Part shown: positions 29,617-38,907 of the stretch, one piece after another
Layout: every line of letters starts with the position of its first letter
Position numbering within the stretch: position 1 is the first letter of the stretch
Assembly: GCF_016097405.1 (NCBI RefSeq)
Contig: NZ_JAEHGD010000001.1
Location: forward strand, 1 to 64,000
Origin: a methane-oxidizing endosymbiont of Gigantopelta aegis
GTDB lineage: Bacteria; Pseudomonadota; Gammaproteobacteria; Methylococcales; Methylomonadaceae
Direction: 5' to 3'
Length of the DNA: 64,000 bases
Notes under the pieces: model-generated
What the model saw: only the letters and a program-made list of their open reading frames with translations
What the model was told of the DNA's origin: nothing
The model's database searches: none
Program-made: the position numbers and the translations under genes

Positions 29617-30465
29617 GGGGCTGTTGCCATTTCACATAGGTAACCATAAAAAGGCGCAAGCCAGAGCGATAGAGCCTTCAAAATTTCGTTTGAGTTTGTC
29701 ATATCGCGTGGCGATCGCTCTGAAATGCTTAAGTCTTGCAAACACATTTTCAACGAGATGGCGATATTTGTAGAGACACCAATCCATTTCATCATTTCCC
29801 CGAGTTGAATTCTTTTTTTCTTGGGATAACAGGAACAGCCCCTTTGTCTTTAATTTGAAGACGTAATGCTTCACTGTCATAGCCTCTGTCAGCAACTATA
29901 TAGTCACCTTTTGGGAGCTCTGCAACTAATTTCGGTGCTTCTTTACAGTCATGAACTTCGCCGCCTGTCACTGAGAAATGAATAGGAAGACCACAGGCAT
30001 CAACGGCCATATGAATTTTACTGGTGTTCCCGGCGACAGATTTCCCTATCGCTGTTTCTTGTTCACAGGCCGCACCACTACTATGCTGATGTGCTTTCAC
30101 AATACTCCCATCAATAAATTCCCATTCCAGGTCTGGATCAACAACCAAGGCGTTAAAAATACCCATCAGTTTTTCTTTACGAGACCAGTCATTGAATCGT
30201 TTATATACCGCATTCAATTACCAAAAGCCGTGGGTAAATCTCTCCAGGGACAACCTACTCGCAAGCGATAAAAAATACCTTCGACTGTTTTTCGAAGACA
30301 AGGTTTGTCATAAATTCCCATTTTCAACATAATTATCTTCAGTTTCTCCCAAAGTTCATCCGTAAGCATTTGTCGGGGGCATAGTTTGCTTGTTTTTGAG
30401 TCAAAATAAACAATCTATGTGGCGGAGTTATTGAATTTCAAGGGGATTTTCAAAACGGCAACCCC
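29617..30465 (-). mobile_element. IS5-family (IS427-like) element, copy 4
   Basis: An 849-base element, minus orientation, flanked by TA on both sides. The left end is GGGGCTGTTGCCATTTC; the right end is GGCAACCCC, a shortened variant of the usual terminus. With copy 3 it encloses the barrel gene and tupA in an inverted, composite-transposon-like arrangement. Confidence 0.9.
29632..30382 (-). pseudogene. IS5-family transposase, copy 4 (multiple frameshifts)
   Basis: The start (30382) is altered: CCCCCGACAAATG for CCGCGACAACTG. One G is missing in the GGTAATTGG word near 30215. The homopolymer after IPR has seven bases, giving KKEFNSGK and a stop. The DDE regions DGSIVKAH and ADRGYDSE are intact in one frame, and HLVENVFARLK in another. 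Not functional as it reads. Confidence 0.82.
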
Positions 30466-30630
30466 TAGAACACTACACTTTTTCTTTAGGCTTTTTCATT
30501 TGTTTGCGGTATTGGTTAATTTTATGATGCCCCCTTATTTTTCACGGGTTTTAGTGATTTTGGGGGTATCGGCTTTAAATGTCTGGAGGATGCCCCTAAA
30601 CATTGACGGACGATAGTACCATTTAGGTAT

Positions 30631-30654
30631 AAAAAACCAGCAATGACGCTGGCT
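30631..30654 (-). terminator. Terminator downstream of tRNA-Ser
   Basis: On the minus strand the stem GCCAGC / GCTGG(T) with a short loop is followed by TTTTTT. It lies about 30 bases after the tRNA 3' end. Confidence 0.75.
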
Positions 30655-30684
30655 TGAGGACTTTCTTGGACTTGTTTGGATGTA

Positions 30685-30771
30685 TGGCGGAGAGAGAGGA
30701 TTCGAACCCTCGATACGTTGCCGTATACACACTTTCCAGGCGTGCGCCTTCGACCGCTCGGCCATCTCTCC
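30685..30771 (-). tRNA. tRNA-Ser (anticodon GGA)
   Basis: Minus-strand cloverleaf with acceptor stem GGAGAGA/TCTCTCC, discriminator G and an encoded CCA. It has the D-arm, the anticodon arm CACGC-CTGGAAA-GTGTG (anticodon GGA, reads UCC/UCU), a long variable arm as in class II serine tRNAs, and a T-arm with GGTTCGAATCC. A terminator follows. The nearby IS-rich DNA begins only after that terminator. Confidence 0.95.
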
Positions 30772-30972
30772 AAAATGAAGCCGCCCATTATAATTTAAAT
30801 GGCTAAAAATGCAATCCTATCCCAAAAATAAGTCAGTGCTGGTGATGCGAAACAACGGTGGCGTGGAGCTTCTTTTAAGGTGGGTAGACAAAGTGTGATT
30901 GCTCAAGCGTAAAACCACAATCTATTTAATTGAGTAAGGGTATAATGTCGGTAAACTTTTCTAGTTGGCGAA

Positions 30973-32017
30973 GGCTTTGTTGCATAAATCATAAGGATCC
31001 CCATAGTATAGGGTATGGACAAGAAAAAGAAACAACGCTACAAACTAAAGAATTGGTCGAATTACAATCAAGCCTTGATCAATCGAGGTTCATTGACGCT
31101 ATGGTTCGAAGAATCCATGATCAAGCAATGGCATCAGCCTGAAAAGACAGGCTATAGAGGAAGCCCGATGACGTATTCTGATACTGCTATTCAATGCGCA
31201 TTGACCCTGAGAGAACTCTTTAAGCTGCCGTTGAGAGCGACACAGGGATGTTTGTTGTCGTTAGTCCAGTTATTAAAGCTGTCTATCCAGATTCCTCATT
31301 ACAGTACATTAAGTCGCCGCCAGCAAACTCTGGAGGTTCGGCTGCCTCGTTCAAGCAGTCGAACGCCAAGACACTTAGTCGTCGATTCGACCGGCTTAAA
31401 AGTCTACGGTGAAGGCGAGTGGAAAGTTCGCAAACATGGTGCCAGCAAGCGCAGAACCTGGCGTAAACTCCATATCATGGTTGATGCACAAACGCAGGAA
31501 GTCGTGGCAGTTGAGATGACGGCTAATTTTGTTGGTGATTCCGAAGTCTTGCCGGATTTATTAGAGCAGCTGGATGAACACGACCAAGTTGCCAGTGTGG
31601 CGGCGGATGGCGCTTATGATACGATCCAGTGTCATCAGGCGATTCGTAACAAAGGCGCCGATGCATTGATACCGCCGCGGGAAGGGGCGGTGGAATGGCC
31701 GAGTGATGAAGATGGGAGAACTCATCCAAGAACAGCGATTGTTCAACGTTGCGCTGAAATCGGGAGAAAGGCATGGAAACAAGAAAGTGGTTATCATCAA
31801 CGCAGCCTGGCTGAAACGGCTATGTTTCGCATCAAAACGCTCTTTAGTGGCCAATTAAAAACCGGACCTTTGCGGCTCAGATGGTTGAGGCGTATCTCCG
31901 CGTCGGCGCAATGAATAAAATGACAGGCCTGGGTATGCCTGAAAGTTATTCTGTTTCATGAATAAAGACTGGAATTTAAGAAAAGAGTACGCTGTGGATT
32001 ATTTATGCAACAAAGCC
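30973..32017 (+). mobile_element. IS903-like element (IS5 family), full length
   Basis: 1045 bases, with terminal repeats GGCTTTGTTGCATAAAT and ATTTATGCAACAAAGCC. It is flanked by a perfect 9-bp target duplication GTTGGCGAA (30964-30972 and 32018-32026), the size typical of the IS903 group. It separates nirK from its upstream region; the right duplication lies only five bases before the nirK ATG. Confidence 0.95.
31015..31961 (+). pseudogene. IS903-like transposase, frameshifted near the C-terminus
   Basis: DDE transposase with an N-terminal helix-rich region, LVVDSTGLKVYGEGEW, VAADGAYDT and HQRSLAETAMFRIK carrying the catalytic Glu. At about 31856-31860 an A run has five bases; six would continue as KNRTFAAQMVEAYLR...LGMPESYSVS to a stop at 31961, the family C-terminus. 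As it reads, the protein ends at 31914 with an unrelated tail. The catalytic triad is intact, so some activity is conceivable. Confidence 0.82.
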
Positions 32018-33719
32018 GTTGGCGAATAAAAATGAATAAGCAATTTGTTACTCTCTCCTCTCACTTGATGATTTCTCTTAGCGGAATTCTGTTTTGTTTG
32101 ATGTCAAATATGGTTTATGCCAATGAATCTCGACATCATAATACCCAGCACAAAAATACCAGTTTTCCTAGTTTTGGGCCAGGTGATCATTATTTGCATA
32201 CTATGTCGGTTAATTTGTCGGATTATCGGCATATTAAAGATATTAGTCATAAGGCGGGGATATTTCTTCGCCAATTTCACGGCGATGGCCTAAAAAGCAC
32301 CATATCCAATTAACAGCAACTGAAGTTATCGCGCCTATTGCACATGGTATTCCATATCATTACTGGACGTTTAATGATACGGTCCCAGGGCCTATGTTGC
32401 GCGTGACGCTAAATGTCAACCAACCTGTCGCATTTTTTGCAATAATTTACGAAATGAATTTTATTAAGCTGCTTGACATTCTGTTGTGTTGAAATTTTCC
32501 TTATCCGGATTAAGATAAACATGGCCAATGGGCGTTAAATTTCGTGTTTGTCGTCCATTCCATCGCTCTGGATTGTCTCTTTTTGCTTGCTCGATGACTC
32601 GTTTTCTTTTTTCGAGTACGGCGCTGTCTAAGCCGTTATGGCGTTGGTTGGGTGTTACAAACTTGAGCGCACTGTGTTGATGTTCATTGTTGAACCAACA
32701 AACGAAAGCTTCAACCCAGTTCCTGGCTTCGCTTAATGTTTTAAAAGGGTTTTCTGGAAAGGTATGATGATATTTGACTGTTTTAAATAACGATTCTGAA
32801 TAAGGATTATCATTACTGACACGAGGTCTGCTGAACGACGTGGCAATGTCTAAATCGACCAATTTGGCCCTTAATGTTGCGCCTTTCATCGGACTGCCGT
32901 TGTCAGAATGTATCACCAATTGCTTTTTGTCGATGTTTTCCCGGCGAGCGATATCTTCGATCAAATCAGCAGCGTGTGCGCTTGATTCGGCATCATGAAC
33001 TTGCCAGCCTACGATTTTCCGACTATAGATGTCCATCACCATGTAGAGGTAAAAATACTGCCCTTTGACGGGGCTTAATAAATACGTAATATCCCACGAG
33101 TAGATTTGATTGGCCTGTGTGGCTTTGAGTGACTGCGGTTTATTATGCTGACCTGCGGCTCCTTTAGCTCTGTGCTTAAGCTGGTTGTGGGCTTTCATGA
33201 CACGATAAAAGGTTGATTCTGATGCGAGATAGCAGCCCAAATCCAATAACCTCGGAACGATTTGATGCGGCGTTAAAGCGCTGTATTCCGGTTTATTAAT
33301 CACGGTGATGATTTCTTGCTTGATGGCCTCGGATAATTGATTGTGCACAGGCGCTGTATTGTGCAGTCGTAGGTCTTCTGAGAGTCCTTCTCCCCGGTTC
33401 CAACGCTGATAGGTTCGAGCTGATATACCCACCAGTTCACAGGCTAATTTCTGCCGCGCTCCATTGTCAACGGCTTCATCAATGAGTGCGCTGTAGTGTT
33501 GGCGATCTGAGTAGGCGATTAATCGGCCGCCTTTTCCCCCAGATCGCTTGGCACTTTTTGATAACACCAGTAAAGCCGCTGTTTCTGATAACGCTTTCTC
33601 TTTGCGGTTTAGCTCCTTATGCAAACGCTTGTTTTCTTGTTTGAGTTTTGTTTGCGCCTGTTTATATACGGATTCTGTTGATTTAGATTCTGACAAAAAT
33701 TCCGCTTTCCAGGTATTTA

Positions 33720-34845
33720 TACTCTTCGCAAATGAGAATTTAGCATAAAAAGATGACGTAATGGAGTGAAATATATAAAATAAGGCCATGTCGAATTACA
33801 CCCTTCCAGAGACTGAATTAGCCGATTTGCGCGAAGCCCATGGTGAGCTTCGAGAAAAACGTGATGCAGACCGAGTTAAAGCCATCATTCTTTTTAGGTT
33901 CAGGCTGGTCAGCAACAAACGTTGCCGAAGCACTTCTCATTGACCGCAATACAATCCGTACCTACTATCGAAAATATAAGAAAGGTGGTCTTGCTAAACT
34001 CCTACAAACTCAGCATGTTGGAAGTGCCAGTTTCTTATCGGTTTCAGAAGCGACCGAGTTGGATGAATATCTGCAGAAAAATCTTCACTTAACCGCTAAA
34101 TCGGTTGCAGCTTACATTAAAGAGCGTTGGCAGGTTCGCTATAGTGAACGCGGTGTGACAGCCTTGCTGCATCGCTTGGGTTATGTCTATAAAAAGCCCA
34201 AGCTGATACCCGGCAAAGCTAATGCAAAAGCCCAACTGGAGTTCCTTGAGAAATATCAACAACTAAAGGAAGACAAGCAGCCCGAAGACTTGATATTGTT
34301 CATGGATGGTGTTCATCCACAACATAATCCTGTAATGGCTTGTGGTTGGATTAAGCGTGGTGTGGAATTCACGATTCAGAGTAATACCGGGCGTCAACGT
34401 CTCAATGTCAACGGTGCAGTCAATATCGATTCTCTGGATACTGTCTGCCGCTTCTATGACACCATCAATGGCGAGGCAACGATTGATCTTTGTAAGGCGA
34501 TTGAAGAACGTTACCCGAAGGCTGGGACTATTTACATCATTTGCGATAATGCACGCTACTACCGATCAAAGGCTGTCAGACAATTTCTTGAAATGTCGCG
34601 AATTGAATTAGTGTTTTTACCGCCGTATGCGCCGAATCTTAATTTGATTGAACGGTACTGGCGATATTTCAAGAAAGAAATCTTATATGACCAGTATTAT
34701 GAAACATTCAAAGAATTCAAAATAGCCTGCGAGACATTCTTTTCTGAGCCAGAAAAGCATGTCGACAATTTGCGCTCACTTTTAACTGAGAATTTTCAAA
34801 TTATCGGTGCATGATGGTTTGCTCTATTTTCATGTGCGGAGAGTA
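33720..34845 (+). mobile_element. IS630-family element nested in IS3 copy C
   Basis: 1126 bases with ends TACTCTTCGC and GCGGAGAGTA, flanked by TA on both sides (33718-33719, 34846-34847). Removing it and one TA restores the IS3 sequence seen at 5760-7420 (CCAGGTATTTAGATGATG). The insertion therefore came after copy C entered nirK. Confidence 0.94.
33788..34814 (+). pseudogene. IS630-family transposase, frameshifted near the N-terminus
   Basis: The natural start MSNYTLPETELADLREAH at 33788 reads to KAIIL, where a five-T run (33891-33895) breaks the frame; four T's would continue LGSGWSATNVAEALL. The remaining frame has an HTH (DRNTIRTYYRKYKKGG) and a DDE core: LILFMDGVHP, IYIICDNARYY and NLIERYWRYFKKE. 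The catalytic residues are intact. Confidence 0.85.
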
Positions 34846-35986
34846 TAGATGATGTAAGTAGATGCCTTGTTCACGACAATAGGCGCTAGCCTGATCATCG
34901 GTGAGATGATGACAATGAACAATGGCTTCAAAACGTTCTACTGTATTCCAATCTTGAGGGCTTTTTTCTTTTGACATGTTTGACTCTGTTTTTTCGAGTT
35001 GATTTTTCTTAGCTAACCGAATCCATTTTTGAAGTGTGGAGTAACCCACACCTAAAGTAACTGCAATTTGCTTTAGCGATTGTTCTGGTCTTCTGGATAA
35101 TGCTTTTTCTACTGATTGTACTTTAAATTCTTGGCTAAATACGCTCATTTTTGTCTCCTGATTTAAAATTTCCTAGGCGACAGGTATGTTGACATAGGGG
35201 GGTGATGCAAGGGGATAAGGTGGTGTTGACATTGCATAATGAAGATACGAGTAGTCATAGCCACTCAATTGATTTGCATGCGGTAACAGGGCCGGGTGGG
35301 GGTGCCGTTATCACAGAGGTTGAGCCGGGTGAAACGCGTACTCTGTCGTTTACGGCCAAACAACCGGGGTTGTATATTTATCACTGTGCATCAGGCAATG
35401 CAGCAACACATATTGCTAACGGAATGTATGGGTTGATTCTGGTGGAGCCGGTTGGTGGTTTGCCTAAGGTTGATAAGGAATTTTATATTGTACAGGGCGA
35501 GCTTTTTACCCGCGGGAGTATCGGTGCAACGGGGTTTCAGGCATTTTCACCACAGAAAATGATTGATGAGCGGCCAGAATATATTGTGTTTAATGGTAGA
35601 ACTGGAGCTTTGACACGTTCTGGTGCATTAACCGCTAAAGTTGGCGATAAAATTCGCTTATTTATTGGTAATGCGGGGGTGTCAAAAATTTCTTCATTTC
35701 ATATCATTGGTGAAATTTTTGATGCTGTGTATCCAGAAGCGGCGACTTCGACACCGTTGAAAAATGTACAAACGACACTGGTTCCGGCAGGTGGAGCCAC
35801 TATGGTCGAGTTTAGCATCGATTATCCCGGTAATTATATTTTGGTCGATCACGCGTTAACTCGGATAGATCGAGGAGCATGGGGGGTATTAACTGTGACG
35901 GGCCCCAAGAATCCAGAGTTATACAAAAGCTTGGTTGAAAAACAACATTCCAACACAAGACATCATGAAGAATAAAGGAGATTGTT

Positions 35987-37309
35987 ATGCATGAAATGAA
36001 CGGGGTAGAGCCGGCTCAGCAAAACCGGAGCCTTATTGTCAGTACGGTAGCATTTACCGTCTGTTTCGCCGTTTGGACGATTTTTTCCATTATTGGCATT
36101 AAAATCAAGCAAAATCTGGGCTTGAATGACAGTGAATTTGGCTTGTTGGTTGCAACGCCAGTATTAACTGGATCGTTGAGCCGAATATTTTTAGGTATCT
36201 GGACCGATCAATACGGTGGGCGTATCGTTTATTTCTTATTGATGATTACGACATCGATTGCAGTTTGGTTATTGTCAACTGTATCCACCTATCCGATGTA
36301 TTTATTGGCAGCATTGGGTGTGGGCTTGGCCGGTGGCTCGTTTGCAGTAGGCATTGCCTATGTTTCACGTTGGTTTGAGGCTTCTAAACAAGGCACGGCG
36401 CTGGGCATTTTTGGTATGGGTAATGTCGGGGCGGCGATTACCAACTTTGGCGCACCGTTTCTATTGGTAGCCTATGGCTGGGAAAATGTAGCCAGAATCT
36501 ATGCGGTTATTTTATTTGCGACGGCCTTGATTTTCTGGTTTACCACCGAAGAAGATCCCGTGACCAAGGCGCGAAAGGAAAGGGGCGAAAAAATACGTCC
36601 AGCATTGATGCAATTGGCGCCACTAAAACATCTGCGAGTTTGGCGTTTTGCGACATATTATTTCTTTGTATTTGGTGGTTATGTGGCTTTGGCGTTATGG
36701 TTGCCGCGCTACTACATGGGCGCTTATGGTCTTGAGATCGGCACAGCCGGTATGCTGGCGGCAACCTATGCATTGCCAGGCAGTATCTTTAGAGCCTTAG
36801 GGGGCTGGATGTCCGATAAAATCGGTGCACGCAGGGTCATGTATATTACCTTTATCGGTTCGTTGATTTGTCTGTTTTTTATGTCATATCCGGCGACAGA
36901 TTATGTGGTCCATGGTATCGAAGGGCCGATTCATTTTACGCTTGCGATTGGGCTGGTGCCATTCGTTATCTTGACTATTATTTTGGGTTTTCTGATGTCG
37001 CTGGGAAAAGCCGCCGTGTATAAGCATATTCCGGTTTACTATCCCGATCATGTTGGCTCTGTCGGTGGTTTGGTAGGGATGATTGGAGGATTGGGTGGTT
37101 TTGTTCTGCCGGTGTGTTTTGGGGTGATGAATGATTTGATTGGCATTTGGACCAGTTGTTTTATGCTGTTATTCGCTATTGTTGGTGTTTCACTGGTCTG
37201 GATGCATGTTTCTATTATCATGGCGAACAGAGAACAACACCCTGAATTAAAAGGTGTATCTCAGGATCTGCCTGAAATTATGACTGGCAAGGATGAAAGC
37301 TATCCTTGA
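35987..37309 (+). CDS. narK: Nitrate/nitrite MFS transporter, NarK family
   Basis: 440-aa inner-membrane protein with about 12 hydrophobic helices of the major facilitator superfamily. NarK-type signatures are present: TPVLTGSLSRIFLGIWTDQYGGR in the first half with its Arg, GVGLAGGSFAVGIAYVSRW, and the Gly-rich GSVGGLVGMIGGLGGFVLP (nitrate signature) in the second half. It imports nitrate or exports nitrite. It lies 11 bases after nirK with a strong AAAGGAG, so it was probably co-transcribed with nirK from the promoter now displaced by the IS. Intact, but expression may depend on IS-borne transcription. Confidence 0.93.
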   Translation: MHEMNGVEPAQQNRSLIVSTVAFTVCFAVWTIFSIIGIKIKQNLGLNDSEFGLLVATPVLTGSLSRIFLGIWTDQYGGRIVYFLLMITTSIAVWLLSTVSTYPMYLLAALGVGLAGGSFAVGIAYVSRWFEASKQGTALGIFGMGNVGAAITNFGAPFLLVAYGWENVARIYAVILFATALIFWFTTEEDPVTKARKERGEKIRPALMQLAPLKHLRVWRFATYYFFVFGGYVALALWLPRYYMGAYGLEIGTAGMLAATYALPGSIFRALGGWMSDKIGARRVMYITFIGSLICLFFMSYPATDYVVHGIEGPIHFTLAIGLVPFVILTIILGFLMSLGKAAVYKHIPVYYPDHVGSVGGLVGMIGGLGGFVLPVCFGVMNDLIGIWTSCFMLLFAIVGVSLVWMHVSIIMANREQHPELKGVSQDLPEIMTGKDESYP

Positions 37310-37330
37310 TCGTTTATTTTGGTAAACGCT

Positions 37331-37365
37331 AAAAAACCACTGGTATTCAGCCAGTGGTTTTTTTA
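37331..37365 (+). terminator. Rho-independent terminator after narK
   Basis: An AAAAAACCACTGG / CCAGTGGTTTTTTT stem with a short loop, followed by T's, 22 bases past the narK stop. The A-rich left arm makes it potentially bidirectional. Confidence 0.88.
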
Positions 37366-37389
37366 TGAAAACCTGGCCTGATAAATGAG

Positions 37390-38319
37390 ATGGTTAAGTT
37401 GGAAAAGATTATCGACTATATGCATGCCCCGAGGCAACATGATGACTTGACTCAGGCGCAACGTTTGTTTCATGGTCGTGGTCATGCTTATCCGGGGTTA
37501 AATCATGTCACGGTAGACTGGTTGCCGCCGGTTATTTTGATTACCTTGTTTTCCGCGGAGGAATCTGCGCATATTGAGGCATTAACTGCAAGCCTATTAT
37601 CACATTTTCCGCAATGCCAAAGTATTCAGCTGCAACACCGTTATATTTTAAATGGCCCGATTGAGCTGTTATGGGGTGAGCCAATACATGAGCTTGTAGT
37701 CGAGGAAAATAGTCTTAAATTCCACATCCATCTTGGTAAAGCCAGAAATACCGGTTTGTTTTTGGATATGCGTAATGGCCGTGACTGGGTGCGGCGACAT
37801 AGTCGGTATAAAAGAGTACTGAATTTATTTGCCTACACATGTGGCTTTTCGGTGGCGGCCATTGCAGGTCAGGCTAATTTTGTCATGAATGTAGATATGA
37901 GCCGTGCTGCGTTGAGTTTAGGAAGGCAGAATCACCGATTAAATCAGCAGGATTTGAGTCGAGTCAGATTTGATAAGGTCGATATTTTTAAATCATTTGG
38001 GCGTTTTAAAAAAAGTGGACCTTTTGACTTGTTAGTTTGTGATCCACCGACCTTTCAGAAAGGAAGTGTCGATATTCGGCGTGATTATCCCAAAATTATG
38101 CGTAGGCTAGATCAGTTTATGGCGCCGGACGCGACGCTTATGCTGTGTCTTAACGCGCCAGCGTTAGGTGAGGATTTTCTAATGGACAATATGGCACAGT
38201 GTGCGCCGGAATATGAGGTTGTGAAACAAATTACGGCCCCATCCGTTTTTAAAGATGCGCAGGGTAGGGGATTAACCATACTTTGTTTTAAGCGTGAAGA
38301 GTATAAAAAATCAGGCTGA
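37390..38319 (+). CDS. Class I SAM-dependent methyltransferase (RlmI/RlmK-like)
   Basis: 309-aa methyltransferase resembling the catalytic half of 23S rRNA cytosine/guanine methyltransferases. The SAM region is RVLNLFAYTCGFSVAA, with RNTGLFLDMRNGRDWVR ahead of it and the catalytic-side CDPPTFQKGS. There is no PUA domain, and the N-terminal 100 residues are not recognised. The substrate is most likely rRNA but is not provable here. It starts 25 bases after the narK terminator. Confidence 0.82.
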   Translation: MVKLEKIIDYMHAPRQHDDLTQAQRLFHGRGHAYPGLNHVTVDWLPPVILITLFSAEESAHIEALTASLLSHFPQCQSIQLQHRYILNGPIELLWGEPIHELVVEENSLKFHIHLGKARNTGLFLDMRNGRDWVRRHSRYKRVLNLFAYTCGFSVAAIAGQANFVMNVDMSRAALSLGRQNHRLNQQDLSRVRFDKVDIFKSFGRFKKSGPFDLLVCDPPTFQKGSVDIRRDYPKIMRRLDQFMAPDATLMLCLNAPALGEDFLMDNMAQCAPEYEVVKQITAPSVFKDAQGRGLTILCFKREEYKKSG

Positions 38320-38829
38320 AATATCAATTTGCGGTGTTGATTGATTGGACTCTTTTTTATTTTTCAGTTCCTGGTTTTGATTTAATAATTCCATTTGCGC
38401 TTTCATTTGCATGGCTGTGGCTTTTGCAGCAACGCGTTGATCCTGCGTAGAAGGTTTGGCCGGGGCTAAGGCGGCACGTTTGATCTGCTCTGCTTTTTGC
38501 AGCGTGGCCAGTGGGTCGCCTGAGACCGGTGCGACATTGACGGAAACATCTCCGCCTATGGCATAGCGGCGCCCATCCGGGCCGGTTACAAAGGAAAAGT
38601 GAGGGCCGCCTTGCGCCAGTCCGCCGGCTGCCGATAGATGGGCTTGTTCATGAGACCTGACTTCCTGGTCGCGCTGTTTTAATTGCTGAACTTTTTGTAA
38701 GTCCTCGTCAGAAAGTTTTTGCGTGCTTTGATGATTCGTTTTATTTTTAGCAGGCGTATCAAGGCGGGCGGCCTGATCATGTCGCATTAAAGGTTGGGGC
38801 AATGTGGTGGCGGATGCTGCGTTGATCAT
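38311..38829 (-). CDS. SprA-related putative metalloprotease-like protein
   Basis: 172-aa protein with the conserved block RSHEQAHLSAAGGLAQGGPHFSFVTGPDGRRYAIGGDVSV, matching the SprA-related / catalase-annotated family with an HExxH-like HEQAH. The flanks are low-complexity and Gln/Lys/Ala-rich (DLQKVQQLKQRDQEV, AKATAMQMKAQMELL). No signal peptide. The function is unknown; the zinc-site resemblance suggests a peptidase. It converges on the methyltransferase gene, with the 3' ends overlapping by nine bases, and diverges from hrpA. Confidence 0.75.
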   Translation of the reverse strand: MINAASATTLPQPLMRHDQAARLDTPAKNKTNHQSTQKLSDEDLQKVQQLKQRDQEVRSHEQAHLSAAGGLAQGGPHFSFVTGPDGRRYAIGGDVSVNVAPVSGDPLATLQKAEQIKRAALAPAKPSTQDQRVAAKATAMQMKAQMELLNQNQELKNKKESNQSTPQIDISA

Positions 38830-38907
38830 ATATTCCAGGTTCTCCCCCTGACAGCTCTTCTTATATTCCGGGCGCCTTATGGCAATTCCTGTCAGGAAGG
38901 TTATTCT

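Larger units (their letters stand above)
32464..35148 (-). pseudogene. IS3-family transposase, copy C (split by IS630)
   Basis: It starts at 35148 (MSVFSQEF, AGGAG upstream). An A6 run on the transposase strand keeps the HTH and the rest in one frame, showing that the unbroken gene is a single ORF of about 520 aa. The IS630 interrupts between LHHL and NTWKAEF. The core downstream is intact (SWDITYL, VIHSDNG, NPYSESLFK, to the stop at 32464). Confidence 0.87.
32407..35198 (-). mobile_element. IS3-family element, copy C, carrying a nested IS630
   Basis: Ends as in copy A: TGTCAACCAACCTGTCGC from 32414 on the left, and the complement of TGTCAACATACCTGTCGC ending 35194 on the right. GTGA on both sides (32403-32406, and from 35202) is a likely target duplication within nirK codons. 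The transposase is split by the IS630 at 33720. Confidence 0.88.
32032..35975 (+). pseudogene. nirK: Copper nitrite reductase NirK, disrupted
   Basis: Periplasmic Cu-type nitrite reductase (nitrite to NO). The ATG at 32032 opens a signal peptide (hydrophobic to about VYANES). The frame shifts at a five-A run near 32292-32296; the next frame reads HHIQLTATEVIAPIAHG...YWTFNDTVPGPMLRV, the family N-terminal motif. An IS3 element (with an IS630 inside it) interrupts at RV. The rest resumes at about 35202 with VMQGDKVVLTLHN. All copper ligands lie in this downstream part: HSIDLH, YHC...H...M (type 1) and FHIIGEIFD. A further IS sits in the leader. Inactive unless repaired. narK follows. Confidence 0.9.

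Noticed and set aside
30466-30684. Possible integration site or gene remnant next to tRNA-Ser.
   Set aside because: No integrase, no repeat of the tRNA 3' end and no coding signal was seen; only the tRNA terminator is supported.
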